Assembly (NCBI GenBank): GCA_014529385.2
Contig: CM043944.1
Span: forward strand, 180,689,740-180,753,739
Length of the DNA: 64,000 nt
DNA from: Adiantum capillus-veneris
Lineage: Eukaryota; Streptophyta; Polypodiopsida; Polypodiales; Pteridaceae
Direction of reading: 5' to 3'
The notes under the pieces were generated by a model. The model was given only the letters and a program-made list of their open reading frames with translations, had not been told where the DNA came from and did no database searches. This document shows, one piece after another, positions 47,698-59,089 of the stretch (within the stretch, counting starts at the first letter, position 1; each line of letters begins with the position of its first letter). The translations under genes and the position numbers were made by a program.

Positions 47698-47993
47698 TTA
47701 TAAGAATTCAAGCGGCGATGCACTGACAGCATTTTTGTTGTTCTTCTTTGGGACCCATTTCTTTGCGATTATTAGCTGTTTTGTTGCTGACGCTCGTTTG
47801 GGAACCCATACTTGCCCGTGCTTCGTTTGTGTTTGAAGAGACTTCTTTGGGATCCACCTTTTTGTTGTGTGAGTCAACAATGGTCTTTGCTTCATCCCTT
47901 GTACGTTGGGTTGGGAACGGGATTCAGGCTTTGAAAATTGATACTGTGGTTGTTTTGGAATCCAAATGAATTCCTGACTTTTTCATGCTTGAA
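47698..47993 (-). CDS. W-x-P-K motif array (element 2)
   Basis: The frame 47895-47698 contains RWIPKKSLQTQ, VWVPKRASATKQ and KWVPKKNNKN. Just upstream, in other frames, are VWAPKNMIQA (near 48000) and IWIPKQPQYQ (near 47960). With KWIPKSSVKTQ in the preceding ORF this gives six motifs in under 800 bp. I do not recognise the domain. Confidence 0.55.
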
Positions 47994-49268
47994 TCATATT
48001 CTTTGGAGCCCAAACCTGAGTTGTGAAAGCTTGCAATTTTGTGATATTCTTACCCGTTCGTGCACGCTTTCCTTGTTTTTGTTTTGGTGTTGGATCTTGT
48101 GATTTGTCATTAGATATCTTTGTCTTCTTGATCCATATCTGTTTTTGGCTGATCTGGCTTTTTGGTATCTAGATTTGTCGAGCTTTTTGGCTTTGACTTG
48201 ATGTCTGTTTTTTTGACGTGTCATGGTTGTTGCTGAAGGGGTTGGTGATAGTGATGGCCTGAGTTGATGATAGGAGACTTCTTGTACTTTCCCTTGATTT
48301 TTTGGCTGGTAGTGGAAAGTTACTATCTGTTTGCTCGTGGGTGGCAGTTTCTTGGAGGACTTTTCTAGCCCATTGATTAGAGCATTGCTAGCTTGTTGCT
48401 CTGGTCGTATTCCTCCTAGCTGAGCCTTTGCATCCTTATTAGGAGCCATGTATGAGGATGTTTGTGGTGGCTGTGTCTTCACGGAGGACTTTGGAATCCA
48501 CTTTTGATGCACTTTATTCGTGTAGCGATGACATTGATTCCCGGGTCCTTGATCTTCTTGAAGCTCGAAGTGTTCTACAGAGTCATAGAACTCGCCGTCT
48601 TCTTCATCTTTTGATTCTCCACATTTCTTTGTTTGCTCCTTATTTCGAGAGCTTGTTGATATCTGGATCTCTTCATTTTCCTGGATTACACTCACTGCAA
48701 AATAAGGAATGACATCATAGCCATTTGCGTCACAAAAATTTGTTGTGGGAGCATCCTCCACTGCGCACACGTCTAGAGTAGCCAAGATGTGTTCCCATCC
48801 AAAAGGCTCTAACTCTTCTTCAGGAAATGGTTCTGGGATATAGTCCCTATCCTCTATAACCCGCTCTAGGATACATTCCTCAAGTTTCAAGCTACCACAT
48901 TGTGAAGCTCCACACATCCACAGTTCTTTAGGCTTACCTAACCAAGCTGGAAGTTCTGACCCTGCTACTGTGGCGGAATCAAACTCCTCTACTGGTGTTC
49001 TCGTCACATCCCTATAGCTATGGTCCCTCAAGTTTATCTTTGTTATGGTTTCCATATGTCTCAGGTATATATGGTCATAACCCCAATCTTGGACCATTTT
49101 CAATTGTCGCATGAACGGTCTTCCCAGAATGATGTCATAGTTGTTCTTCTTGCCAAAGTCAACAACAGCAAAAGTGTGTTCATATTCAATGCCACAAGAA
49201 GTAACAAGTACTTTTTCTAGCAGTCCTAGGGGCTTTTCCTTGTGTCCATCTGCAAGCTGCAGGGTCAT
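47994..49268 (-). CDS. pro: Protease C-terminal half and conserved tail (element 2)
   Basis: The 424-codon frame continues the protease after the stop, with LADGHKEKPLGLLEKVLVTS and ILGRPF at 47-52, then QDWGYDHIYLRH. The conserved tail reads LERVIEDRDYIPEPFPEEEL and LATLDVCAVED. After about residue 230 it is acidic, then basic and glutamine-rich, with a KWIPKSSVKTQ motif. It could be expressed with the previous ORF only by stop readthrough. Confidence 0.75.
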   Translation of the reverse strand: MTLQLADGHKEKPLGLLEKVLVTSCGIEYEHTFAVVDFGKKNNYDIILGRPFMRQLKMVQDWGYDHIYLRHMETITKINLRDHSYRDVTRTPVEEFDSATVAGSELPAWLGKPKELWMCGASQCGSLKLEECILERVIEDRDYIPEPFPEEELEPFGWEHILATLDVCAVEDAPTTNFCDANGYDVIPYFAVSVIQENEEIQISTSSRNKEQTKKCGESKDEEDGEFYDSVEHFELQEDQGPGNQCHRYTNKVHQKWIPKSSVKTQPPQTSSYMAPNKDAKAQLGGIRPEQQASNALINGLEKSSKKLPPTSKQIVTFHYQPKNQGKVQEVSYHQLRPSLSPTPSATTMTRQKNRHQVKAKKLDKSRYQKARSAKNRYGSRRQRYLMTNHKIQHQNKNKESVHERVRISQNCKLSQLRFGLQRI

Positions 49269-50165
49269 TCATGTGGATATCAAGGCAGGTTTTCCCCATT
49301 TTTTCCAAACCTCTTTGGTTGCAATGGCCACACCAGCTCCACTGTCAAGGATTGCCATGGTTTTTACACCATTGAATTCCATAGGAAGGGTGGTGTTTCC
49401 ATCTTCTCCCTCATAATACTCGCCTACCTTGTTTAATGGCACTGGCCTAGTATTTAGTTGAGGCATTTCAAGCTCTTTGATGCCTTCCTCGATTTGAGTC
49501 ATTGGGATTTTTACACCAAATTTCTCTAGACATTTACCCACATTAGCCCACATGTTTGGTCTTATTCTGAGCAACTCGGCTAACATTATTGTACAGGTGA
49601 CTGGGGTAGATAGAATATCTACTAGCCCCTTTGAATCAATGGCCTTGTTGGGAGACAGTCTCTGTGATGGGACTGCAACCACATCTGACTTGGTCTCGTA
49701 CTCTCCCATGTAGGATGGTAGTGTTCTTAGCGAATGGGGTTGACTATCCATAGATTGTACAGATCCTTTGTCACCCCAACACGATTGCACGTCTAGATTC
49801 ATTTGAGATCCAGTCTCAAATTCCTCTATTGGTGGTAGAAACACTCCTCGTTCATCACCAGTCTTTTCTACTCGTCTTCTTGGGTCATTGGCTTCATTGG
49901 CCTCTCTGACTTGTTTCCACAATTCTTCAAGACCATGTATCTCTTTACAATCCTCAGGTATAGCTTGGTGAAATCCCTCGGAAGAGTTATCCATGGTATT
50001 CAGTACTATCCTTGGTTCTAATGCTGGGTCTTTGAGGTTTGGTCTGTGCTTATGACTAGAATCTGGCTCTTTTAGTTCCTGGTTTGGTGGGATTACTTGT
50101 GTAGGCATGACACGGATCAGATCCTCAGGTTTTGCAATTGGTGGTTCTAGTAAAGCTTGGGCTCA
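49269..50165 (-). CDS. pro: Polyprotein with linker region and protease N-terminal half (element 2)
   Basis: Homology to the element 1 linker starts at QALLEPP near 50165, just inside the leader, and the ORF is open from 50108. It continues with GLEELWKQVREANEAN, then about 100 residues not found in element 1 (LVDILSTPVTCTIMLAELLR), and the catalytic D255-S256-G257 in AILDSGAGVAIATKEVW. It stops at a TGA (49269-49271) where element 1 has an arginine codon, so one substitution splits the protease between this ORF and the next. All of capsid and zinc knuckle is missing upstream. Confidence 0.75.
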
Positions 50166-50277
50166 ACAAAAATAGTGAAAAACACTCAAGTCAATATGTT
50201 ACTAGGGTAAAACCTACCCTCTGAACACACTGGTGCAGTCAAAATTTTCAAATTTGGTCTCCAGAACCCCCTTGAGA

Positions 50278-50295
50278 CATCCTATGCGTAGGATG
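50278..50295 (-). repeat. Palindrome in the element 2 leader
   Basis: CATCCTA and TAGGATG flank a TGCG centre. Related half sites (CGTAGGATG, CCTATGCGTAG) occur in both LTRs. The place and form parallel the TCTATCGCGATAGA palindromes of element 1. Confidence 0.6.
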
Positions 50296-50823
50296 TCTAT
50301 GTTTACAGAATTGCAGGTTTTCTTCACAGAACCCTTGCAAATGCTCTTTTATATGCACAGCATCACTCAATCATACAAAAATATCCACAAAAGCTTGTTT
50401 AATGCATTTTTACCCTCAAAAGCACACTTTTTTCGTGATTTCAAATGCAATCAAGCACTTTAGCAAATAATTCAGTGCTGAATAGCTCTAGATCAGAATC
50501 GGATCACTTACCTAAAGCTACTCCTACAAATCATATGGGGTTTTGCATCTATGAGTAGAAAAACGCTTCACTGCCACACACGGACTAGTAAATGCTTTTA
50601 TCACCTCACAAATCACTCGACCACCAACAACTACTCTAATCCACCCATCCTAACTAAACCTATCTAGTCGCAGACCCTCGGCAAGACACACGCTTCCTGG
50701 CTATCCACTTGATCGCGGAATATCCTCTTCCGGATCCACTTAAGAAAAACGCTTTCTTTAGCCGAAACTAAATCAAGCAACCATCACATGAGTGTTAGTA
50801 GGAAACCTACTTAGGTCCTTGTG

Positions 50824-50840
50824 TCCCCGGCAACGGCGCC
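50824..50840 (-). promoter_or_regulatory. Primer-binding site, tRNA-Asp type (element 2)
   Basis: The plus strand reads CCCCGGCAACGGCGCCA, identical to the 3' end of plant tRNA-Asp(GTC) with CCA. It is one base from the LTR, as in element 1. Confidence 0.95.
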
Positions 50841-50841
50841 A

Positions 50842-53148
50842 ATGTTGGACGGAAAGCGACTCACACACCCATGAAGTGCATGCAAACACTACCTAGATCA
50901 ACATAATGTCAATCGAGGACACAGATGACACGATAGGCACACGGAGGAAATCTCTTTAGCTGAGACCATCCTACACATACAACACTCTGGAAGGCCAACT
51001 AAACCACAATCAAGAACCTCACTGCTCTCAACTACACCACCTAGCCACATACACACATACGGAAGGTAACTCACCTAATCATGCCAGATTCATATGAAAT
51101 TTTATTTAACACTAGATTGGTAATGGGACACTTTTATGTCCTGTTAAGTGACCATTTTCTTTGAATTATGTCAAGAGTTTCAAAATGGATTTTAAGGTGC
51201 TATCTGTCTAGAAAGTTGTCTCATGAGCTTAAAAAAACTCGACATTTTTTTGGAATATCAATTCCATCTTTAACCTTGTCCTTGCACAACATTTCACAAC
51301 CTAAACTGTGTGAAAAAACGGATCCTGTTTTTGGCTTTTTTTAACTTTTTGCAACTATACCACTCTAGAATTCATGTTTGTGAGGTCTATAAAGCTAGAG
51401 AACTATCTTTAGTAGTCCTCAACATGTCCTGATTCTTCTAGGGAGAAATAAATGTTTAAGTTGTAAGTTATGACCAAATTACAAAAATTATCAAATCCTG
51501 TTTCTTAGCCAATTTTAGCTCTTCTATGATTTTTTTGGTGGCTTTCATGATATCCAAATGCAGTTTTGATTTTCTATGTCGCATATTGTAACATAAAGCT
51601 AATATTCCTTGAGTTTTGGGGCATCTAATACCCTATTTTTCATAGTAGACAACGATGGTTGATTTTGCATAGTAGACAACGATGGTTGATTTTTTCAATT
51701 ATAAAAGAAAACAAAACATTCTAGTATATCAAGTATAGCTTTTTCAATATTGTTAGTTTCTTGTGACAACTACAAGCATTTTGTAGGTAGTAACCATATC
51801 TAGTCATAAGGATCAAATTTGGCTAGATATTGAATAGTTTCTATGGGATTCTACAACTCATAATGTTGAACCCAGTTTTTTCATGTTTGCTGTATTTAGC
51901 ACTTCATCTTTGTCCCCAAGATTCCCCTTGGTAAGAGATGTATTATTATTTTGACATGCTCCATGGCTCCTTATGAACCTAAAGGACAATAGGGAACTAA
52001 GAAAACATGCATATATTATTTGTATTGAGCGTGGTTATAGAAACTTTGATGATAGGTTTGCAGAATGGTAAAAATTCAACTTTTTTGTACCTATTTCTTT
52101 TGGCAAAACAAAAAATAGTGAGTAAGAAGCAACCATATGTTCTGACCACCAACCCATTGAAGTTAACTAGGGAATTTATCTCAAGTCCTACAAAAATCCC
52201 TAATCTTATTTTTATGCAACAAAACGTAAGAAATGACTGTTTTGATGAAAATGTGTTGGTCCATCAACTTTGGAGGCTTGGTGTGACCAAAAGATGAGAA
52301 ATTTTACAAGTTTCTTATTTTTTCCATGTGTAGTAGGCCTTAAACTATAACCTCATGAAAGGATTTTACAAAATGAGTGGATCTACTATGGTTTTGGAGG
52401 TTTTTTTCAAAACCCTGAAAGGACACTTTTATGTCCTGTTAGGTTACCAACCTAGTGTTAAGGAACACCATCCCCTTCCTAGGATACACCTGTCCCTATG
52501 CTTCTACACTCAAAAACCTCACTCTAAACCCGTCTGCGAAAAACGCGTAGGATGACAGAGCAGAATTTTGAAAGTGCCCAAAACTGAAATTTATGAGTAC
52601 CTATGTGTAGGTTATGTCGCCACGATTCTATAGACTACTAGCACGCAGAAAACAGACATCGTTTGATACACTTACGGCCACAAATAGCTCGTAGATGCGT
52701 TGGCGTGTGCGCTTCGTCTCGCGTGGAATGCTTGGCGTTGTTGCGTAGCTCTCCTCGAGCCTACAGCAATGGTGAAGTCGGATCTCCCAATGTGTTGAGC
52801 GAGCCAGGCGTAGCGAGAGGATGAAGCTCACACTCACTCTCTTTCTTTCTCACACACAGTAGACGGCAGCGCTAAAGTTTTGATTATGAAAAAGTCCTCC
52901 TTACAAAATGACCTAGGTACCTTATATACTAAGGCTACCTTAGGTTTAACCAAAAATGGGGTTGAAAGGGTCAAATGCTTTGTATTTACAATCTAGAAGT
53001 GCCATTGCACCCCCGCTTCTGAAACTACAATAACTACTCATTACAAATGACGTTTATGGCCATAATCCGCAGCATTTCATAACTCGCAAAAGATAAGACT
53101 TTGGTACGAAACTTGAGTTATGTTGTGTTGTGGACCCAGCGGTCAACA
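50842..53148 (-). repeat. Element 2 right LTR (5' LTR), containing a TTAA-site insertion
   Basis: Without the 1348-bp insertion at 51110-52457 and one TTAA it is close to 957 bp, like its partner. It lacks a 9-base GCTTGTCAA-type segment near 50962 relative to the left LTR. The TATA-like octamer is at 52921-52928. Confidence 0.93.
51110..52457. mobile_element. TTAA-site transposable element, copy 1
   Basis: This 1348-bp insertion in the right LTR of element 2 is flanked by TTAA (51106-51109 and 52458-52461). The empty site is at 44659-44662 in the left LTR. The ends are CACTAGATTGGTAA and TTACCAACCTAGTG, a 14-bp inverted repeat with one mismatch. A GGACACTTTTATGTCC hairpin lies near each end in the same orientation (51126-51141, 52421-52436). 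The longest ORF, 96 codons at 52007-52297, matches no transposase I know. It is probably non-autonomous. The superfamily is uncertain. Confidence 0.88.
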
Positions 53149-53612
53149 ACTACCGCTTTGATACAAACTCAATATCTACTATCTTCCCAGTTTTGTAGAC
53201 CATTTTCCCAATTTATGTAACTCTTCAATTATTTTTTATTGGAACATGAACCTAAAGATAATCAAACTTCTCATCGATTACCTTGGTTGATTTAACAAGA
53301 AATCATCTTTAGTACCTCTTTAAAAACACTTTTGCAAATACAGATAAGTCATTTGGAATCATCACCAGAACTTCGCATTCTTCATTTGATCACTACGTTC
53401 AAACGAGAGGGAAAATAATCTATGACAAGATTTGGCCATACCACTATAAGTTCTCTTCTATATTTGTTTTCTCATTACAGAGTCATTTAACATATTCAGG
53501 AGCTGTGTGAGACAAAATACACTTGTCACTTGACATCTACATTCGCTCTCTTCTTCCAAACCTTGAACGTGACAAAGAAGCATATCATGCCATATTTGCT
53601 TTTCCCACAATG

Positions 53613-53746
<134 letters not shown>

Positions 53747-53879
53747 ATGCTAACAATATGCAGTTATCACAGTAAGAGACATGCAAGATGCTTACAATGT
53801 AAAATCCATTTGCACACAACACCACCTTCAAATACTTCCCACTTGAACATTCAAATAGCCAAGACAGCTACAATCAACC

Positions 53880-54640
53880 TACAAACGGATGTCCAAAGTG
53901 AGATAGTCAATCTATGTACAACATTGAAAATCTAGGTACAAGATTGAATTTCTCTTTGGCCTATCACCCACAAACGGATGGCCAAAGTGAGATAGTCAAT
54001 CTTACGATTATATATCTACTAAATACATATGTTACACAAGTAGATAAAGGCTCACGATTGGACAATTACTTACCCCTTGTAGAGTATGCATACAATAATA
54101 TTGTACATACTTCTATTGGCAAGGAACCTTTGAGATCATAGATGGAAGACCTAAAAGTCCCTTGCTACTTAAAGTACATGGGAAGATCTTTGTTGCCGAT
54201 GAGTATAGCCGTGACCTACAAGAATCTTTTCAAAAGTTTAAGGAGGTTATATCCAGCTCTCAACAAAGGAAAAAAGTTGTTGCTGACAAGCACAAAAGGG
54301 CCTTAACGTTCATCGAAAATGATTGGGTCTTACTTAAGTTTCCCAAGGCTCAACTGAGGCAAATGATGGGCAAAAATCCTATGGGCCATCAAAAGTATTA
54401 TGTTAAACACGCAAAAAGATGATATGGTTCTTTTCAAATCTTGAAGCCAATCAATAAAATGGCTTATCAACTCAAGCTGCCGAACCATTGGCTCATACAC
54501 AATGCTTTTCATGTGAGCCCACTTAAGCCCTACGAAGGAGAGCCACCAGGTGAACCAATTATTGAAGACCCTCAAGAAATCGAAGAACAAGAAGAGGTGC
54601 AATAACCCAAAGCTATCCTTTGGCATGAAGACAAGGTAGT
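53880..54640 (+). pseudogene. pol: Integrase C-terminal part of chromovirus B
   Basis: The frame reads RLNFSLAYHPQTDGQSEIVN, where the E is the last catalytic residue, then YLPLVEYAYNNIVHTSIGKE, NDWVLLKFPKAQLRQ and MAYQLKLPNHWLIHNAFHVS. The gene begins abruptly, with a short direct repeat of the AAACGGATGGCCAAAGTGAG block at its start. Nothing upstream of integrase is present, so this is a 5'-truncated element of the A/D family. Confidence 0.85.
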
Positions 54641-54780
54641 ACGACATGGTAATATTATCTGTGATGGTATCTTATTAAGTTCAAAAATTATCCTTTTGAC
54701 GATGCTAGATGGATGCAAGGATTACAACTTAAGGATAGTATAAACATTGTCAATGCTTACAATGCTACATTAGAGTAAGC
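54600..54780 (+). pseudogene. Chromodomain remnant of chromovirus B
   Basis: KAILRHEDKVVRHGNII is followed, after a frame change, by KFKNYPFDDARWMQGLQLKD and SINIVNAYNA. It is the clearest chromodomain in the window. Confidence 0.75.
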
Positions 54781-55801
54781 TAATGTACTTGTTTCTTTTT
54801 AAATAAACAATGTTTTTATCTTATAAGATTAATTCTCTTTTTATTGTGCACAAAATAAGTATTCATGCTTAGAATCATCTTTGTGATGACGATGTCTCTC
54901 AAACACCAAGCAGAATTTGTCGCTCTACTTTGGTAGAATGAAATGGACTAAAGAGCATATATGCTTGCGACAGCCAAGTCTCCCAAGCACCAAATGGACT
55001 ATTCATCCATTCGGAAGTGATGTTGTAGGGTAAAACGGGATCCTCTATCCGCTAAGAAACTTAGACTAATGACTAAGACTTTATCTCTTCTACTTCATAG
55101 TCGAGGATGACTATGATTTCAAGAGAGAGGTAATGTCATAAAATCTAATATCTAATCAACCCAAACGATTTTCTCATATTACACTAATCGTTTAATGTAG
55201 GAGAAAAAAGAGGAACAAGGGTTAGGATATAGACATGTGCTTATGGATCTATCTCAACACGGGGCCAAGGTGAAAGGGTCCAAATAAGAGATGGTATGCC
55301 AAAGAGCAATGCTACCTAAGGGAGCTTAAAGACCTCCAAAAGTTAGTAATAAAATTCCTTAGACCTAGGACCTTAAGCAGGATGGGGTTGAGCTTCAGGT
55401 GAGAATCCTACCCAAGCATGAGGTACTTGTTTTGCTTGCTGACTAAGGTGCTTAAGGTGTTTGTGAGAATTTTGCCCAAGCTTGAGGTACTTGTAATGCT
55501 TCAATGACTAAGATGCTTGAAGTGTTCAATTCAAACATGATCTCTCAAGGGGCATAAAAGATTTTCATGCTTAAATGATTGAGGTGCTTGAAGTGTTCAA
55601 TTCAAACATGATCTCTTAAGAAGCATAAAAGACACATGTCAAGATCCTCCCCATTTCACCCTCATGATGTGATTGAATCCTATTGGATAGGCTTTAAAGG
55701 GGTCCAATGATAATTTAGATGCATTTAAATAAATGATTAAGCTCTTTCTCTCAAAGAGGAAAAAGAGGACACTTGTCCAAATGTTATAATTAAATAATAC
55801 A

Positions 55802-55835
<34 letters not shown>

Positions 55836-55839
55836 GGGG
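55802..55839 (+). repeat. (GA)n followed by a G run
   Basis: About 12 GA units run into about 15 G. The same place in the C LTR (62389-62416) is shorter in GA but has a similar G run. Confidence 0.95.
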
Positions 55840-56551
55840 ATATACTTTCTCACACACACACATACAATGAGGTACAAAGTACAAGAGCTCCATCTCCTTC
55901 TCTAAGCTTGTTGATAAGTTGAGAGCCTACACCAACACTCTTGGCTATGGAATGCAAATACAACCAAGAGCCATGCTTCAATGCTTAAGTTTGTCATCTT
56001 CCTCATCTTCATTACTATGATACTATGCTATGCTAAGCAAGAAGAGTGATCATAAGTGAGGAACTATTTCTTTCTCCTATGAATGATTCTTTTTCCTCTT
56101 CCCTACCCTCATTCCCCGCTAGCTCTCTGCACTGTTGAAGGTGTTTGAGGCCTTGGGATTGAGGCCGGGGATGGTTAATGCTTTTACAAAGTTTATGGTA
56201 TGCTTGTGATGCATGAATCTTTCCATATTCATTGCATCACCTAGGTCACAAGGAACACAAATATTGTATTGTACCAAGTCTCTCTTGATGGGAGAATCTA
56301 TAATACAAAAGCCTATTGGAGGGGGGGACTGGCTCCATGTAAATCCGGTCCTCAACTGTTGTCAAGTTCTCTAAACCCTCTCTCTCTTGCAAAAGTATTG
56401 TTCATGCCAAGTTAATTAAGTATTATGGTTATGTTGCTACTGCTAATTAAGTTCACCCTCTATGTTCTCCAAGTAGTCGCACAAAAATTTCACTCTAATT
56501 CTCTTAATTTCTCTATCCTCAAGGTTCATAGGCCATTTCCATTTCACGATA

Positions 56552-56558
56552 GTCACAA

Positions 56559-56614
<56 letters not shown>

Positions 56615-56654
56615 CCCCCCCAAAATCCTTATGGTTCTCTTTACAAGGCTACAT
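56552..56654 (+). repeat. AAGGATC(TC)n block, copy 1
   Basis: CACAAGGATC leads into about 25 TC units, then a C run and ATGGTTCTCTTTACAAGGCT. The same arrangement occurs at 57335-57426, 63127-63215 and 63833-63929. Confidence 0.85.
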
Positions 56655-56981
56655 GAGCAACAAGATAGAATTGTGGCTCCCATGCACTTGCTCTTGCAGT
56701 CGCCTTGAAGGCCAACACTAGCTGCCAATCAGATTATTACAAATAGAGCAAGACCTTTTTCTCATAACCACCACCACCCACACCAAATGTGTAGTTCTCT
56801 TTCTCTACTCATCACTCCAACCAAAACAAACTATTCCAGTAGCTACGACCTTGATATTATTTTTTTAATGTTATTTCTCTTTTGTGTCGCATCCTATTGG
56901 CAAGTACCTGAATGAAATGTTAATCGTTAGCACATAGCTTCATAAAATGTTGCTCATTAATGCATATATTGTAGCATTACA

Positions 56982-57345
56982 TTTATTCATTTCTATTGCA
57001 CATCAATCAATCTCACCAAGAACCCCCTAGAGGACCAGACCAACAAACTTATATCATCTTTATTGCTATTATTGCTTTTTTACGACACATTGTTTGTCAA
57101 ATTAGTCAACCATGTAAGTATAATACATAGTCAATACAACGGTAGGGCATAGAAGAGTTCAACATGGAAAATGACGGTAGATACAATAACCATTTCCCAA
57201 AGAAAAAAAAACAAAAAGAGACTCTGGTAGAGACAAAGAATATGGAAATGATTATAACCCGAGGAATCTTAGACAAAACTATGGTTGCAATCATAAATCT
57301 ATTTGATGTAGATATTTCTAGTTATGACACTAGTAGGCACAAGGA

Positions 57346-57394
<49 letters not shown>

Positions 57395-58195
57395 ATCTTG
57401 ATGGTTCTCTTTACAAGGATACTATAATAAAGCAATCTAAATCCGCATGTGAGAACAACATAAAACTCAGGGCATCGTGGTGTAGGACTCACTATGCATA
57501 GCCAGCCAGAGTAGTAGCAAGAAATATTCTGTAAGTGATCCACTTCGATCAAATTGAAATCCACCCATATAATAACATCAACCAAGTATTCTCATTTACA
57601 AGCTGAAATATTTCCTAATTAAAACAACCCATGATAACCACATTATAGTTGAATCTTGTCTCGTTGTCGAATAGAACCCTCTCCCTAGTATGTATGATGA
57701 TTGCTATCTTGGTTCTTAGAATGCAGATGCGGCTATGCATGTAGTTATCTCTTGAAAAATAGAAAAATTACATCTAATCACTTTTTCCCTAGTCTTTTCC
57801 ACGAGCCATTGGCCCAAAAATGTACAATTATATCTACTACTAGTAATGTAACGTAATGTGAATTGTACCTTTTCTCCTTTGCCATTATCTATAGTGTTTC
57901 ACCATACGATAGTGAAGTTTTTATTGCATATTTCTTGATACTGCCTCATTTCGTTGCCCCTCTATGACATATCTTCTATTGTTTTTACTACTTCTTTATG
58001 GATAGCTAATTATTAGTGAAGGATGCTCACTCTTATGCCGGAATTGGATATCAAAAACCTTTTTATCAGGAGCCCTACTTTAGCATATCCGAATAGCTGG
58101 TTGTTAATCATCATATGTTTGTGCATTTCCTAAGCTTGGATAGCCTTTTGTAAGTTATCTCGTAATTATCAATATTACAACTCTATACCAAGTAT
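56982..58195. other. Unit 1 trailer with no recognised gene
   Basis: AT-rich sequence, part of the tandem unit up to about 57500 and without a visible second copy after that because the window ends. ORFs of 60-90 codons here lack known motifs. Confidence 0.4.
57335..57426 (+). repeat. AAGGATC(TC)n block, copy 2
   Basis: GGCACAAGGATC leads into about 22 CT units, then ATCTTGATGGTTCTCTTTAC. It lies about 780 bp after copy 1 in tandem unit 1. Confidence 0.85.
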
Positions 58196-58405
58196 AAGAT
58201 CATTCTAACTATTGTCTAAATCGAGCATCATGATTAGTTTTTCATTTGAGTTATTATTTGACCTTACTATCGCTTTGATCTAAGCTCAATATCTACTATT
58301 AAGATCATTCTAACTATTGTCTAAATCAAGCATCATGATTGGTTTTTTCATTTGAGTTATTATTTGATTGTACTACCACTTTGATACAAGCTCAATATCT
58401 ACTAT
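58196..58405 (+). repeat. Two tandem copies of a 105-bp unit at the duplication junction
   Basis: AAGATCATTCTAACTATTGT at 58196 recurs at 58301. Both copies end with GCTCAATATCTACTAT. The array spans the start of tandem unit 2. Confidence 0.85.
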
Positions 58406-58824
58406 CTGCCCAGTTTTGTAGACCATTTTTCCAATTTAAGTAACTCTTCAACTATCTTTTATTGGAACATGAACCTAAAGATAATCAAACTTCTCATCGA
58501 TTACCTTGGTTGATTAAACAAGAAATCATCCTTAGAAACGATTTTGCAAATGCAGATAAGTCATTTGGAATCATCACCAAAACTTAGCATTCTTCATTTG
58601 ATCACTACGTTCAAAGGAGAGGGAAAATAATCTATGACAAGATTTGACCATACCACTATAAGCTCTCTTCTATATTTGTTTTCTCATTACAAAGTCATTT
58701 ACCATATTGAGGAGCTGTGTGAGACAAAATACACTTGTCACTTGACATCTACATTCGCTCTCTTCTTCCAAACCTTGAACGTGACAAAGAAGCATATCAT
58801 GCCATATTTGCTTTTCCCACAATG

Positions 58825-58827
<3 letters not shown>

Positions 58828-58884
<57 letters not shown>

Positions 58885-58906
58885 GTGCGTGTGTGCGTGT
58901 GTGTGT

Positions 58907-58960
<54 letters not shown>
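58828..58960 (+). repeat. Compound (TG)n(GA)n microsatellite in unit 2
   Basis: Same locus as 53614-53742. The TG part has several TGCG interruptions near 58879-58900 and the junction reads GAGAGTGAGAGA. Confidence 0.98.
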
Positions 58961-58964
<4 letters not shown>

Positions 58965-59089
58965 ATGCTAACAATATGCAGTTATCACAGTAAGAGACAT
59001 GAAAGATGCTTACAATGTAAAATCCATTTGCACACAACACCACCTTCAGATACTTCCCACTTGAACATTCAAGTAGCCAAGACAGCTAC

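Larger units (their letters stand above)
55134..56981 (+). repeat. 3' LTR of chromovirus B
   Basis: It begins TGTCATAA after the purine tract AAGAGAGAGGTAA (55121-55133) and ends about GCATTACA. It aligns with the A LTR at its start, at the GA-rich run, and around CAACCAAGAGCCATGCTTCAA. The part 56440-56880 with a (TC)n block has no counterpart in A and may be an insertion. The right end is approximate. Confidence 0.65.

Noticed and set aside
52007-52297. A transposase in the 96-codon ORF of the TTAA element
   Set aside because: The ORF is kept in both copies because the copies are nearly identical. It shows no catalytic motif and is too short.
51110-52457. The TTAA element as an ordinary CACTA transposon
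   Set aside because: The ends begin CACTA, but a 3-bp target duplication does not fit: the bases outside are TAA on the left and TTA on the right, while TTAA fits both insertions.
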